Source: an uncultured Clostridia bacterium (GTDB lineage Bacteria > Bacillota > Clostridia > Oscillospirales > Ruminococcaceae). Taken from it: a stretch of 64,000 nt of DNA. Made by a program: the position numbers and the translations under genes. The stretch covers positions 1-64,000 of the forward strand of contig CANDEV010000013.1 in the NCBI GenBank assembly GCA_947383835.1. Reading direction: 5' to 3'. Each line of letters begins with the position of its first letter. The stretch's first letter is position 1. Below are positions 8,316-15,380 of this stretch, piece after piece. The notes beneath the pieces were generated by a model, which was given only the letters and a program-made list of their open reading frames with translations, was not told the DNA's origin and made no database searches.

Positions 8316-9038
8316 TTATATCCGTCCAATAACAAGTCCAACACAACGAATATCATCGGAATTATAATCGGAAAACATAATATCATCATACTCGGCGTTG
8401 AGCGAAATTAGTCTGTCACCGCCGAATTTTTTTATGTAACCGCTATTCTCAATTATAAAAATACCGATTTCACCGCCGTCAATTGCGGGTTGAGATTTTA
8501 CTAACACAATATCGCCGTCATAGTATACAGGCTCCATGCTGTCACCCGAAATAGTAAGAGCAAAATCAGCACGTTGCGCTTCAGGCGTGTCGGGGATTTC
8601 AATAGTGTCCCATTGATCGCCGTCATTAAGATCGTAACCTGTTCCCGCTGATACTTTATAGTAGCTATGCCGTATTTCTATCATTGGCGTTTCAACTTCT
8701 ATTACTTGTGTCTCAACCTGCTCCTTGTAGACCTCCGCCAATGCTGAAGCTCGACCGATAAGTTTCATTTGCTCTCGTTCTGGCAATTCCTTATAATATG
8801 TAAGTAGTTCAAGTTCGTCCTCTGGCAAGGTCGGGCTTTTTTCTTTACCAGTAATCAAATACTCTAAAGACACTTCCAAAAGATCCGCAATTGCGGATAT
8901 ATTTTCTGCCGCTGGATTAGTGCCTTTCTTTTTCCAATCTGATATTGCGGACTCTGATATACCTGTTCTTTGAGCTAATTCCTTTTGTTTTAACTTCTTT
9001 TCTTTTAAAATCGCAAAAATGCGTTGTGAAATTGTCAT
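8316..9038 (-). CDS. LexA-like phage repressor (XRE HTH + S24 peptidase)
   Basis: 240 residues from ATG 9038 (GAGGTG upstream; a start at 9059 is upstream of the ribosome site). Residues 4-60 form a Cro/CI-type HTH (KQKELAQRTGISESAISDWKKKG). The C-terminal half is an S24 self-cleaving peptidase: candidate Ala-Gly cleavage bond at 131-132, nucleophile Ser167 in SGDSMEP, and general-base Lys203/204 in YIKKF. The protein should repress the divergent phage promoter and be inactivated by RecA filaments on DNA damage (family knowledge). It is the probable c repressor of the remnant prophage. Confidence 0.9.
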   Translation of the reverse strand: MTISQRIFAILKEKKLKQKELAQRTGISESAISDWKKKGTNPAAENISAIADLLEVSLEYLITGKEKSPTLPEDELELLTYYKELPEREQMKLIGRASALAEVYKEQVETQVIEVETPMIEIRHSYYKVSAGTGYDLNDGDQWDTIEIPDTPEAQRADFALTISGDSMEPVYYDGDIVLVKSQPAIDGGEIGIFIIENSGYIKKFGGDRLISLNAEYDDIMFSDYNSDDIRCVGLVIGRI

Positions 9039-9056
9039 AAAAAACACCTCTAAATA

Positions 9057-9126
9057 CAAGCATAATCACCAATTATTAAGAAATACGGATTTTATGCTTG
9101 ATAAATCAAGATATACGTATTATAAT
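9057..9126 (+). promoter_or_regulatory. Divergent early promoter with operator dyads
   Basis: Plus-strand promoter TTGATA (9098-9103), 17-bp spacer, TATAAT (9121-9126). The palindrome ATACGTAT (9113-9120) sits between the two boxes. CAAGCATAA (9057-9065) and TTATGCTTG (9092-9100) form an inverted repeat that touches the -35. This is the expected layout for control by the repressor at 8316-9038. Confidence 0.65.
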
Positions 9127-9234
9127 TAACTTAATGTAAATCAAGTTGGCGCAGTAATCCCTTGGTTTACACGCTGGTACAAACACATTGTACCATAAGA
9201 AACTTGAAAAAACAATAGAAAGTGAGGAAAATTT

Positions 9235-9273
9235 ATGAAAATTATTCTCGAAGGAACGGAGGTAACGTCATGA
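9235..9273 (+). CDS. 12-codon leader ORF
   Basis: ATG 9235 with GTGAGGA upstream encodes MKIILEGTEVTS, and its TGA overlaps the next ATG (ATGA at 9270-9273). It resembles the first residues of common small phage proteins cut short. It may simply couple translation to the next gene. Whether the peptide matters is unknown. Confidence 0.35.
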   Translation: MKIILEGTEVTS

Positions 9274-9581
9274 GTAGAATGAGTATATCCGACCTTGACA
9301 AGTTCCAAGATCAATATGAGCAGAAGCTTGTCGAGTTTGAACGTAACTATCAAGAAACAGGCTCGGCAAGGATGCAAAACACTATATACAAATACCGCGA
9401 TATAATTGACGTGATTCGTTTGGCGCGGAATTATCTCAGCCAAAGCTGTTATAACTGTGAAAGACACCGAAGAAGTGTTCACGAACTTATAGAACGGTAC
9501 AAAACGTATAAAAAGCAGGGGCTGAAAGATTTTGAGAGCTTCGATAAATTTATCGACGACCTCAAAGACATATTGCTTTAG
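9270..9581 (+). CDS. Phage early-region hypothetical protein
   Basis: 103 residues, start ATG 9270 with GGAGGT upstream. Helical, with a coiled-coil-like stretch (DLDKFQDQYEQKLVEFERNYQ) and a CYNCERH pair of cysteines near residue 65 that could bind metal. No recognised family. It is the first full gene under the repressed promoter, so an early-phage role is likely by position only. Confidence 0.55.
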   Translation: MSRMSISDLDKFQDQYEQKLVEFERNYQETGSARMQNTIYKYRDIIDVIRLARNYLSQSCYNCERHRRSVHELIERYKTYKKQGLKDFESFDKFIDDLKDILL

Positions 9582-9627
9582 AAAGACCAGCTATAAAAAG
9601 TCAAGCCCCTGAAAGAAGAATTCATAA

Positions 9628-9936
9628 TTAATTAACATCAGAGATTTTTTGTGGAGGAATAGGCACATAAGGTCTGTTTTCTTTAAGAATAACAAAGATT
9701 ATGTTGCAAAGTTTACGAGCAACAGCGCCTATGGCAGAAAGATGATGTTTGCCCCTGTTTCTGAGAGATTGGTAATATTCCGACAGGATCGGATCGCAGA
9801 AAGCGGCGCGTTGAGCATCAAGCCAAATAGCACGGCGCAGATAAGGCGAACCACGCTTAGAAATCTTGTTTTTCGTACCTGAAAATTCGCCCGATTGCTT
9901 GACGGTTACATCAAGACCTGCAAAGGCAACAAGTAT
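9628..9936 (-). pseudogene. IS110-family transposase, C-terminal fragment
   Basis: The frame on the minus strand encodes the Transposase_20 end of IS110 transposases: LVAFAGLDVTVKQSGEFSG, then KISKRGSPYLRRA and GAVARKLCNIIF. The N-terminal DEDD catalytic half and all upstream IS sequence are missing, so only about 100 residues remain. The break, near 9931-9936, falls exactly where a plus-strand ASCH-like gene begins to be readable. This shows the IS replaced that gene's 5' part before it decayed. Confidence 0.85.
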
Positions 9937-10295
9937 ATATTTATTGCACCAAAGATAATGAGACAAAATTTTGGACTGAAAACGGAATCGGAAATGGAAA
10001 AGTTGTAGGTCATTTTACGTTGAATACTATTGACGAGATAGTACCTAACGGAATTTACAACGAAAATTTCGGCACATCAGAGCCGCATATTATTAATAAT
10101 TTTAATGGCAGAAATTTTGACGGCTATTGTCTTACAAACGAACAGCTTAAAAATTATCTTGGAAATAATCGCGGTTTTGGTTGGCGTATATCCGACCTTG
10201 TTTTTTATGATACGCCGAAAGAGCTTTCCGATTTCGGAAAGAAAAAACCGCCGCAGTCGTGGTATTACGTTAATGAGGAGGGATCATCAAAATGA
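9931..10295 (+). pseudogene. ASCH/PUA-like phage protein, 5' truncated by IS110
   Basis: The open frame runs from the IS junction and encodes VYIYCTK, KVVGHFTLN, CLTNEQLKNYLG, WRISDLVFYDTPKELSDF, then PPQSWYYV. These blocks match the second half of phage ASCH-like (PUA-fold, RNA-binding) proteins, which normally begin with a KPxWVEKIxxGxKTxExRK block. That block is absent. The TTG at 10020 with no ribosome site is unlikely to be a real start. The TGA overlaps the gemA start (ATGA at 10292). Confidence 0.7.
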
Positions 10296-10732
10296 CGACC
10301 GCCCAGCGCAAGACGATTTTCGGAATGTGTAAAAGTCTCGGAATGTCCGAGGACGACCGCCGCACTCTGATCTACAGCGTGACGGGTAAGGAGTCCACCA
10401 AGGAGCTTACCGACAGTCAGACCGAGGCTGTCATCGGCGAGCTCCGTAAGCGGTGCGGCAGCGTTCCCTGTCCTCCCGAGAAGCGCAATCCCAAAGCCTA
10501 CAAGCCTGCGGTCGTCGGTATGATGACAACGGAGCAGCAGTCCCTTGCGTGGCGGTATATGTACCGTCTGCGGGAATTGGACGAAAAGCCCATGTTGCAT
10601 GAGGACGGCAAGCCCTTTACTGTTGGGGAACGCATGGCGGGGGCGATACATAAAATTTGCGGAATTACCGCAAAATCGGGTGAGGATATTTTTAGGTGGG
10701 TATCATTTAAGGACGGCGAAAAGCTTATTTAG
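10292..10732 (+). CDS. Mu-like phage regulator GemA (gp16, DUF1018)
   Basis: 146 residues. Recognised by the family opening (AQRKTIFGMCKSLGMSEDDRR), the TKELT element, and the later TTEQQSLAWRYMYRL and GERMAGAIHKICGI blocks. In Mu, GemA alters host gene expression and replication after infection; the details for this relative are unknown. It starts inside the stop of the truncated ASCH gene. Together with Mor downstream it identifies the region as Mu-like. Confidence 0.85.
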   Translation: MTTAQRKTIFGMCKSLGMSEDDRRTLIYSVTGKESTKELTDSQTEAVIGELRKRCGSVPCPPEKRNPKAYKPAVVGMMTTEQQSLAWRYMYRLRELDEKPMLHEDGKPFTVGERMAGAIHKICGITAKSGEDIFRWVSFKDGEKLI

Positions 10733-10784
10733 GGGCTGAAGCGGTACGTTAATAATGCGGAACGGAAAGCGAGGCGGAAGTCCA

Positions 10785-11042
10785 ATGATTAAACAGTACT
10801 GCCGATACTGTTCGCACGCAGAGGACTACAACGGCGAGGGGACTGATTTTGTATGCTTTGCAAACGCCCCTTGCGGTGATAACGGAAACGGGATATTTTA
10901 TTCCGCGGCAAAAGCAAAATCGGTAAATCATTGCAGGTATTTTGGATTTTGCGGCATTGATATTTTTACCGATAAAGAATATCAGCCCCGTGAGGGATAT
11001 TCTGAAATCCCCTGCGATTATGTTCAAATGAGTTTATTATAA
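10785..11042 (+). CDS. Small Cys-rich phage protein
   Basis: 85 residues from ATG 10785. Cysteines at CRYCSHAE, FVCFANAPC and HCRYFGFCG suggest a zinc-binding fold of the kind seen in small early-region phage proteins. No function can be assigned. It lies between gemA and mor, 16 bp before the latter. Confidence 0.55.
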   Translation: MIKQYCRYCSHAEDYNGEGTDFVCFANAPCGDNGNGIFYSAAKAKSVNHCRYFGFCGIDIFTDKEYQPREGYSEIPCDYVQMSLL

Positions 11043-11058
11043 ATGAAAGGGTGATAAA

Positions 11059-11388
11059 ATGAGCCTGCTTGAAAAATTAACGCTGGAGGATTTAGACGAG
11101 GAGCAGCGGCAGCTTGCGGAGTGTATCGGGCTTGAGGCATACAAAAATTTACTGCGGAATTATGCAGGCTCGCCTATTACCGTTCGTATGCCGAAAAGAA
11201 TTACAATTCCCGTTCGGGATAAAGAAATATGCGATAAATTTAACGGATATAATTACGGCGACCTTGCGCGGGAATATGATCTATCCGAGGTCTCAATACG
11301 CAGAATTGTATCCGCTGAAATTCCGCGAATAAAAGCCGCTCCCTTGCCCGGTCAAACTTCATTTTTTGATGATGACACAGAAATTTAA
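11059..11388 (+). CDS. Mor-family middle-operon transcription activator
   Basis: 109 residues. It carries the Mor/C pattern: LTLEDLDEEQRQLAECIGLEAYKNLLRNYAG, then basic PKRITIPVRDKEICDKFNGYNYGDLAREYDLSEVSIRRIV, an HTH that binds the middle promoter of Mu-like phages and recruits RNA polymerase. The spacing GYNYGDLAREYDLS-x-x-xIRRI is diagnostic for the C-terminal HTH. A terminator follows at 11433, so this ends the early transcription unit. Confidence 0.85.
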   Translation: MSLLEKLTLEDLDEEQRQLAECIGLEAYKNLLRNYAGSPITVRMPKRITIPVRDKEICDKFNGYNYGDLAREYDLSEVSIRRIVSAEIPRIKAAPLPGQTSFFDDDTEI

Positions 11389-11432
11389 TTATCATAAAAA
11401 TGTTGCGTATGATAATAGACGGTGTTATAAAT

Positions 11433-11480
11433 AATGGTGTATGATTAAACTGTAAAGTAAATCATACGCCATTTATTTTT
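11433..11480 (+). terminator. Intrinsic terminator after mor
   Basis: Arms 11433-11446 and 11460-11473 pair over 14 bp with one G-U, then TATTTTTG. It closes the early operon. Confidence 0.75.
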
Positions 11481-11493
11481 GTGAGGTGAGGAT

Positions 11494-12024
11494 ATGGGAG
11501 AGCAGTTATTATTCTGGTTGATCTGCACGGCGGTAGGCGGCGCGATCGCGATAATCGGATATTTTTTAAAGCGTACTACGCTATATAGTATATGCACTGA
11601 TTTTTTTGCAGAAGAGTCAACAGGTAACAGTTACTGGCAAAAAAGCGTTGACGGCAAGGTAATATATATACGCTCGACCCTTATCGAAGACCCTCCGCAG
11701 CGCACAAATATAATCTTCGCCGAAATGGAGGACGGCGATTGGGGCGTTATAAAAGGCACTACCCTGTACACCAAAACAGGCGTGCAGACCATTGGCGATA
11801 CTGCGGTCGAGCCGCTTCCGAACGGAGAATTTACGGCGGTAAAAATGCGCGATCCCACAACGGGCGTGAATTTCACAAGCCTTTATCGGGTATTGTCCGC
11901 ACCGACATTCACGCCTGCGGGTATGTACATTGATTTCGGCGGCAAAGCCTTTCGAGCGGCTACCGTTCAGACTGCCGACGACGCTGAAGCTAAAATTTGC
12001 TTTGCGTTCCCTGTCAGCAATTAA
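11494..12024 (+). CDS. Membrane-anchored phage hypothetical protein
   Basis: 176 residues, with a GTGAGGTGAGGA ribosome site. An N-terminal membrane helix (about 5-25) is followed by a soluble domain with no recognised motif, predicted mostly beta. It directly precedes the endolysin, so a lysis-module or superinfection role is possible, but nothing in the sequence proves it. Confidence 0.5.
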   Translation: MGEQLLFWLICTAVGGAIAIIGYFLKRTTLYSICTDFFAEESTGNSYWQKSVDGKVIYIRSTLIEDPPQRTNIIFAEMEDGDWGVIKGTTLYTKTGVQTIGDTAVEPLPNGEFTAVKMRDPTTGVNFTSLYRVLSAPTFTPAGMYIDFGGKAFRAATVQTADDAEAKICFAFPVSN

Positions 12025-12043
12025 TTTTTTTAGGAGGAATTTT

Positions 12044-12790
12044 ATGAAAATAACAGAAAACTTTTTGACCCCGAACAAGTACAGTCGCCTGCAAATACCG
12101 CTTGAAAAAGTTGCGAAAATCGCGGTGCATTATGTGGGAAATCCGGGGACTTCCGCTATTGCCAACCGCAATTATTTTGAAAATCAAAAGAACGGCGGAC
12201 GGTACGTTTCCTCACATTACATAATAGGTTTACAGGGGGAAATTATCCAGTGCATACCGCTGAACGAATGGAGCTACTGCACCAATCAAGCAAACGGCTA
12301 CAGCGTTTCAATCGAGTGCTGCCACCCTGACAGCACAGGAAAATTCAACGAGGCAACGGAGCAGTCCCTTGCGGAATTGTGCGCGTATCTCCTTGAAAAA
12401 TTCGGGCTTGGAGTTGACGACATTATACGTCACTACGACGTAACGGGAAAGCAGAGTCCCCTTTACTGGTCGCCCACAAAATATCAGTCCGCAGAGATCG
12501 CCAATGCAAGATTTAAGGCTTTCAAGGACAGAGTTGCCGCGCTGATGAAAGCGGACAAGCCTCACGACGCTGCTGAAAATGCGGACGGGACTTTTCTTGT
12601 GCGCGTCCTTGATCCTGCTTTAAATATCCGAGCGCAGCCGTCCCTTACGGCGAAGATCAACGGCGTAATTCGTGATAACGGCGTGTACACAATTGTAGCC
12701 CAACAGCATGGGGGCGGCGTACTTTGGGGCAAGCTCAAAAGCGGCGCGGGGTGGATCTCACTCGGCAGCAAGTATGTTAAGAAAATTTAG
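12044..12790 (+). CDS. Endolysin: N-acetylmuramoyl-L-alanine amidase + SH3b
   Basis: 248 residues from ATG 12044 (AGGAGGAAT upstream). Residues about 15-165 are an Amidase_2 domain that cuts the amide bond between muramic acid and the stem peptide. Zn ligands His29 (IAVHYVG) and His130 (IIRHYDVTGK) are clear. The third ligand, usually Cys in GKxCP, is Ser138 here (GKQSP), which may lower or change activity. Residues about 185-245 form an SH3b wall-binding domain (LNIRAQPS, WGKLKSGAGWI). It pairs with the holin at 12845. Confidence 0.9.
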   Translation: MKITENFLTPNKYSRLQIPLEKVAKIAVHYVGNPGTSAIANRNYFENQKNGGRYVSSHYIIGLQGEIIQCIPLNEWSYCTNQANGYSVSIECCHPDSTGKFNEATEQSLAELCAYLLEKFGLGVDDIIRHYDVTGKQSPLYWSPTKYQSAEIANARFKAFKDRVAALMKADKPHDAAENADGTFLVRVLDPALNIRAQPSLTAKINGVIRDNGVYTIVAQQHGGGVLWGKLKSGAGWISLGSKYVKKI

Positions 12791-12830
12791 GTCAAATGCA
12801 GTAAAATGCGTTTGACCTAAAAATATTTTT
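12788..12830 (+). terminator. Hairpin after endolysin gene
   Basis: A 13-bp stem (12788-12800 with 12807-12819, one G-U) and then AAAATATTTTT. The holin gene starts 15 bp on, so this may set the amidase-to-holin ratio. Confidence 0.65.
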
Positions 12831-12844
12831 AGGAGGTATTTTTT

Positions 12845-13042
12845 ATGAAAACAGATTTCAAAAAATGGATTAAAGCCGCAGGTGTACGCGCGGTAAAAAC
12901 GGTCGCGCAGACCGCCGTTGCAACGGTGGGAACGTCCGCAGTGATCAGCGCGGTGGATTGGAAATTCGTTGTTTCCGCTTCGGTTCTGGCTGGACTTCTT
13001 TCCTTGCTCACAAGCATTGCCGGGCTTCCCGAAGTAGAGTAA
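12845..13042 (+). CDS. r1t-type phage holin
   Basis: 65 residues. Residues about 3-40 read KKWIKAAGVRAVKTVAQTAV and continue ATVGTSAVISAVDW, then a second hydrophobic helix (VSASVLAGLLSLLTSIAGLP). This is the typical Phage_r1t_holin pattern. It forms the membrane lesion that releases the endolysin. Strong AGGAGG site. Confidence 0.85.
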   Translation: MKTDFKKWIKAAGVRAVKTVAQTAVATVGTSAVISAVDWKFVVSASVLAGLLSLLTSIAGLPEVE

Positions 13043-13055
13043 TTTTTATCAAAAA

Positions 13056-13090
13056 TGCGGCGGGAATTTCCTGCCGCAAATATTTTTTTG
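13056..13090 (+). terminator. Intrinsic terminator after holin
   Basis: A 9-bp GC stem (13056-13064 with 13070-13078, one G-U), then AATATTTTTTT. It closes the lysis module. Confidence 0.8.
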
Positions 13091-13100
13091 GAGGTATGTT

Positions 13101-13811
13101 ATGAAATCATTTATCCCATGGATAGGCGGGAAATCCCTGCTTGCCAAAAAGATCGCCGCGGAATTTCCAAACGATCTCGGACGGTACATTGAAGTTTTCG
13201 GCGGCGGTGCTTCGGTGCTGTTTTCGTCCGAAAAGTACGCAAAAATTGAGGTCTACAACGACGCTAACGGCGACCTTGTGAATTTATTCCGCTGCATTAA
13301 ATATCACCGCGAGGAATTACAGAAAGAAATTAGGTACTATTTAAACAGCCGAGAAATGTTCGGCGATATTCGGCAAAAGCTTTCCTGCATGGGATTTACC
13401 GACATTCAAAGAGCGGCTATGTTTTATGTGATTGTTAAGACATCTTTCGGCGGGGACGCTCGGTCATACGGCTGCTTTAGTCGGGAAATAAAAACGGATA
13501 ATTTCGCGGATATTGAGAAGCGAATTTCTTCCGTAGAAATTGAGCATAAGGACTTTGAAAAATTGATAAAACAGTACGACCGTCCCGACGCGCTTTTTTA
13601 TTGCGACCCGCCTTATCATACCACGGAGGATAATTATTCGGAACGGTTTTCCGAAGCGGATCATTATCGTTTGAACGGTGTTTTAACGGCGTTAAAAGGG
13701 CGTTTTATACTGTCCTATAACGATGATGATTTCGTCCGTGGGCTGTATAAGGATTTTAATATTCAAGCGATTTCGCGGAAGAATAATCTTTCTTCCGGAC
13801 AGTTCAAGTAG
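13101..13811 (+). CDS. DNA adenine methyltransferase (D12/Dam family), early stop
   Basis: 236 residues. It methylates adenine N6, probably to protect phage DNA. Motifs are PWIGGKSLLAKKI (SAM binding, start), EVFGGGASVLFSSEK, and the catalytic DPPY at about 170-173. The frame meets TAG at 13809-13811. The same frame then continues VIIKNY to TGA at 13830-13832, the expected C-terminal strand of the family. One base change (for example GAG to TAG) therefore removed the last few residues. Activity may be reduced or lost. Confidence 0.85.
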   Translation: MKSFIPWIGGKSLLAKKIAAEFPNDLGRYIEVFGGGASVLFSSEKYAKIEVYNDANGDLVNLFRCIKYHREELQKEIRYYLNSREMFGDIRQKLSCMGFTDIQRAAMFYVIVKTSFGGDARSYGCFSREIKTDNFADIEKRISSVEIEHKDFEKLIKQYDRPDALFYCDPPYHTTEDNYSERFSEADHYRLNGVLTALKGRFILSYNDDDFVRGLYKDFNIQAISRKNNLSSGQFK

Positions 13812-13903
13812 GTCATTATCAAAAATTACTGATATTTTTTTTTAACGCACAAATAACGGATTTTGTTATTTGCGGGCTAACAAAACTATCAGGGAGGGAT
13901 ATT

Positions 13904-14110
13904 ATGATAAAAATTAATCTGCGGAAATTATTGTCCGATCGAAATATGACACAATCGGAGCTTGCCGCGCGGACGGGTATTCGACAGTCCACAATTTGCG
14001 ATATTTGCGGTAATTCATGCACTTTTCTCAAGCTTGAGCATATTGACAAAATCTGCTCCGTTCTGGGGTGCAAATTGTGCGAACTGATAATTTTTTCGGA
14101 AAATTTGTGA
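13904..14110 (+). CDS. XRE-family small repressor
   Basis: 68 residues, essentially only a Cro/CI HTH (LLSDRNMTQSELAARTGIRQSTICDI) followed by a short Cys-containing tail. GGGAGGG lies upstream. A CAAATAAC/GTTATTTG dyad at 13850-13872 may be its own operator. It lies just beyond the Dam gene, so it could belong to the prophage or to the host. Confidence 0.75.
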   Translation: MIKINLRKLLSDRNMTQSELAARTGIRQSTICDICGNSCTFLKLEHIDKICSVLGCKLCELIIFSENL

Positions 14111-14127
14111 AATCTTGTAGTAAAAAT

Positions 14128-14187
14128 AGTCTTTTCGGTGGTTTATCTATATGGAGGGAATTCCTCTAATAAATAACCGAAAGGACT
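14128..14187. promoter_or_regulatory. Nested 60-bp palindrome upstream of XRE gene
   Basis: Arms 14128-14145 and 14170-14187 are complementary apart from four positions. The centre is a second dyad around GAATTC (GAGG-GAATTC-CTC). It ends 7 bp before the XRE start codon, so it is likely an autoregulatory operator or a leader hairpin covering the ribosome site. Confidence 0.5.
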
Positions 14188-14193
14188 GGTTTT

Positions 14194-14430
14194 ATGTGTT
14201 TTAATGAAAAATTCGGACTGTTTATGCGTAATTGCAGGGAGGAGAAAAAGTTAAGCCGTGAAAGGCTTGCTGAAATCTGCGACATCAGCGACAGGTGCAT
14301 AAGCAATATTGAGCGCGGCGTGTCTGAGCCGAAGATGATAACGGCTGTGAAGCTCTGGAAAGCGTTGGAGATAGACCCCGACAAGCTCGCCGAGGTCTTT
14401 CAGGATATTTATGTACATATTTTATTGTGA
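14194..14430 (+). CDS. XRE-family regulator (intact copy of the 63650 pseudogene)
   Basis: 78 residues, start ATG 14194. HTH at about 8-62: FGLFMRNCREEKKLSRERL, then AEICDISDRCISNIERGVSEPK. GAAAGGA upstream. A homologue with the same ICDISDRCISNIER core lies frameshifted at 63650-63903. Both copies are followed by the same promoter and noncoding sequence. It probably represses that promoter (inference from conserved linkage). Confidence 0.8.
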   Translation: MCFNEKFGLFMRNCREEKKLSRERLAEICDISDRCISNIERGVSEPKMITAVKLWKALEIDPDKLAEVFQDIYVHILL

Positions 14431-14448
14431 TTTATTTTCATATGAAAA

Positions 14449-14477
14449 TGGACGGTGATAATCTTTTGTGCTATACT
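14449..14477 (+). promoter_or_regulatory. Conserved promoter after XRE gene
   Basis: TGGACG (14449-14454), exactly 17 bp, TATACT (14472-14477). The same boxes and spacing (TGGACG-17-TATAAT) occur on the minus strand at 63392-63420. The dyad ATTTTCAT-ATGAAAAT lies immediately upstream (14434-14449) and could be the operator. Confidence 0.55.
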
Positions 14478-14483
14478 TATTTT

Positions 14484-14575
14484 GTAAGCTGATTTAACCG
14501 ATAGGGTTGCGCTCCTTAATTTTAAAACCCCGCTTCAAATGTCATTTACTGGCAATTTGAAGCGGGGTTTTTGCG
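14484..14575 (+). ncRNA. Candidate small RNA, about 90 nt
   Basis: A transcript from the promoter at 14449-14477 would start near 14484. It has no start codon with a ribosome site and would end at the very strong terminator at 14524-14575. Part of the region and its downstream flank is conserved at 63230-63390. A short regulatory RNA is inferred; expression is not shown. Confidence 0.35.
14524..14575 (+). terminator. Strong 17-bp intrinsic terminator
   Basis: Perfect 17-bp stem (14524-14540 with 14555-14571) around CCCCGC/GCGGGG, 14-nt loop, T run. The A-rich 5' flank also allows some function on the minus strand. Confidence 0.85.
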
Positions 14576-14649
14576 TTTTGGGTGTCACTTTTTTGTGTTT
14601 TGCGCGGCAGGCTACAAAAAGCGTTTTTTATTGGCGTAAATTTTCCAAA

Positions 14650-15237
14650 TCAGGCGGCTGTATTCAAAAGCCTGCCGCTGTCGTAGGTCGGGTCGGACTT
14701 GCCCACATTGTACTTGTCGGCTAGGTTGTTTTCAGAGGCGTTTTTTGTGGTTGTACGCGTAGTTCCGCCTGAAACATAGACCTTGCCGCACTCGGGACAG
14801 ATATTTGTGTGTATCGTCACGCTCTGGGAAACTATCTCCCTGCCCTCGCGCTCCGCCTTGGAACGGTTTCTGCTGACGTGCTCCTGCTCGTGACTTCTTA
14901 CCGCAGTTCCCGCCGATTTGGGGTCAACCCTTGTGGGGGTCTGGAAGGACACGCCGGAATCGTCCGAGCCGTCCTGATATTTTCTGTTTTTGCAGGTCTG
15001 GCACTCAAAGGAATCGAAGCGGCGTTTCCTGTCCGCCTCGGGGGAAAGCTTTCCGCTGCTTGGCGAGCCGTCCGCGGTGTTTTTCGGGAGTTGTGAAACG
15101 CCGAGCATACCGTTTCCCTCGGCGGGAGCCGCACTGTCCGCAGCGTTTTTGCGGTAGACAGCCATTCCGTAGGAAGCTCCTCCGAAGCCTGTCATAGAGT
15201 TTGAGATACCAACGCCGATCGGTGAGATTGCCGACAT
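14650..15237 (-). CDS. Putative zinc metallopeptidase, SprA-related
   Basis: 195 residues, strong AGGAGGT before ATG 15237. HEQEH at 116-120 fits the HExxH zinc-protease signature. Two cysteine pairs, C79/C82 and C147/C150 (CPEC), look like a zinc ribbon wrapped around it. The N-terminus is Gly/Ser-rich and disordered. The arrangement resembles the SprA-related family, whose substrates are unknown. No signal peptide, so cytoplasmic or exported by another route. Confidence 0.65.
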   Translation of the reverse strand: MSAISPIGVGISNSMTGFGGASYGMAVYRKNAADSAAPAEGNGMLGVSQLPKNTADGSPSSGKLSPEADRKRRFDSFECQTCKNRKYQDGSDDSGVSFQTPTRVDPKSAGTAVRSHEQEHVSRNRSKAEREGREIVSQSVTIHTNICPECGKVYVSGGTTRTTTKNASENNLADKYNVGKSDPTYDSGRLLNTAA

Positions 15238-15380
15238 AAAAATTACCTCCTTTTATGTAAAATTTTTATTCAGCATTATTATAGCACAAAATATACTGCA
15301 AAGTCAATGTCTTTGTGTAAAAAATACCGCACTTCTGACAGTGCGGCAAAATATTTTTCGCTTATAGGTTCAAAATCCCT

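Larger units (their letters stand above)
14434..14625. repeat. Dispersed noncoding repeat, copy 1
   Basis: Two blocks match the minus strand of 63230-63430. The first is about 60 bp running from TCATATGAAAATGGACGG to GTAAGCTGATTTAAC. The second is about 45 bp, including ACTTTTTTGTGTTTT then GCGCGGCAGGCTACAA. The DNA between the blocks differs. This suggests an old duplication together with the XRE gene. Confidence 0.6.
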
